Source of the DNA: Anaerosomatales bacterium
Lineage (GTDB): Bacteria > Actinomycetota > Coriobacteriia > Anaerosomatales > SLCP01
Length of the DNA stretch: 64,000 nucleotides
Assembly: GCA_029210645.1 (NCBI GenBank)
Contig: JARGFT010000002.1
Span: 156,345-220,344 of the forward strand
Direction: 5' to 3'
Shown here: one piece after another, positions 63,967 to 64,000 of the stretch
Position numbering within the stretch: the stretch's first letter is position 1
Layout of the letters: each line of letters starts with the position of its first letter
Program-made: the position numbers and the translations under genes
The notes under the pieces: model-generated
Told to the model about the DNA's origin: nothing
Databases searched by the model: none
The model's input: the letters and a program-made list of their open reading frames with translations, nothing else

Positions 63967-64000
63967 GTTGCCTCATCAGAAATGTCGTCGAAACCGCTTC
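63964..64000 (+). repeat. IS left-end repeat, copy 2 (inside transposase gene)
   Basis: Exact second copy of the 37-bp left-end sequence, running to the window edge. It breaks the transposase reading frame's homology at about 63966 and marks a nested or tandem element. Confidence 0.85.

Larger units (their letters stand above)
63261..64000 (+). mobile_element. Insertion sequence with integrase-type transposase, right end outside window
   Basis: Left end at about 63261-63265, beginning near TTGCCTCATCAG. TTGCCTCA-N6-TGTCGTCGAA occurs at 63265 and, varied, again at 63299, the kind of repeated subterminal site a transposase binds. The transposase gene starts at 63383. At 63964-64000 the same 37 bases found at 63261-63297 reappear inside the gene, so a second copy has inserted. 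The family was not determined. Confidence 0.75.

Overview
The window is 64 kb of high-GC, densely coding DNA with short intergenic gaps, frequent ATGA/GTGA gene overlaps and many GTG starts. Four-subunit 2-oxoacid:ferredoxin oxidoreductase, nickel-hydrogenase maturation genes, AmrS, an [FeFe]-hydrogenase-like sensor, NikR/NikMN and actinobacterial-looking secreted proteins together suggest an anaerobic actinobacterium, most likely a non-gut Coriobacteriia lineage (Anaerosomatales/OPB41-like). The taxonomic call is inference from gene content, not from a marker-gene search.

Layout. 1-6.2 kb: the start of lon (leftward), divergent from a rightward group of two cell-envelope proteins, a PIN-TM-TPR fusion, thioredoxin reductase and thioredoxin. 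6.2-15 kb: a nickel and hydrogenase-maturation island. nikR, the ECF permease NikQ and the ATPase NikO run left; a NikMN fusion, a zinc-ribbon protein and hypF-hypC-hypD-hypE run right. 15-17.7 kb: an EamA transporter and glucose-6-phosphate isomerase. 17.8-36.5 kb: an unbroken leftward run. It holds an acetate-type sodium symporter with its DUF485 partner, a universal stress protein, a YfcE-like phosphoesterase, LytS/LytR, a GNAT acetyltransferase, TauE, a glycosyltransferase, a DsbA/FrnE protein, AmrS, an [FeFe]-hydrogenase-like GGDEF protein, a QueT-like ECF component, a sensor kinase/regulator pair, asd, lysC and an HD-GYP protein. 36.7-42.8 kb: porGDAB, recR, ybaB, dnaX and the SRP RNA gene, all leftward. 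42.9-50.8 kb: a baeRF-type protein, DUF2177, a P-type ATPase with an internal gap, an alpha/beta hydrolase and a PAS-GGDEF-EAL protein. 50.8-57.1 kb: a leftward CUT1-type ABC importer with psuG and psuK. 57.2-60.9 kb: a thioredoxin-reductase-like protein lacking the NADPH motif followed by an unlisted 58-residue CxxCH membrane protein, an EamA transporter, azlCD and an Mrr-like nuclease. 60.9-63.3 kb: typA and a cold-shock gene. 63.26-64 kb: an insertion sequence whose transposase is itself interrupted by a second copy of the same element's left end.

How the genes work together. Nickel uptake under NikR control and HypCDEF point to a [NiFe]-hydrogenase elsewhere in the genome; HypA, HypB and the structural genes are absent here. 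PorGDAB supplies acetyl-CoA/pyruvate interconversion with ferredoxin, and the acetate-type symporter fits acetate exchange. Three c-di-GMP proteins lie within 23 kb. The one fused to a hydrogenase-like domain is the most unusual protein in the window and suggests that H2 or redox state is read out as c-di-GMP. The ABC importer next to psuGK suggests salvage of pseudouridine or a related nucleoside/sugar. No tRNA, rRNA, CRISPR array or prophage was seen.
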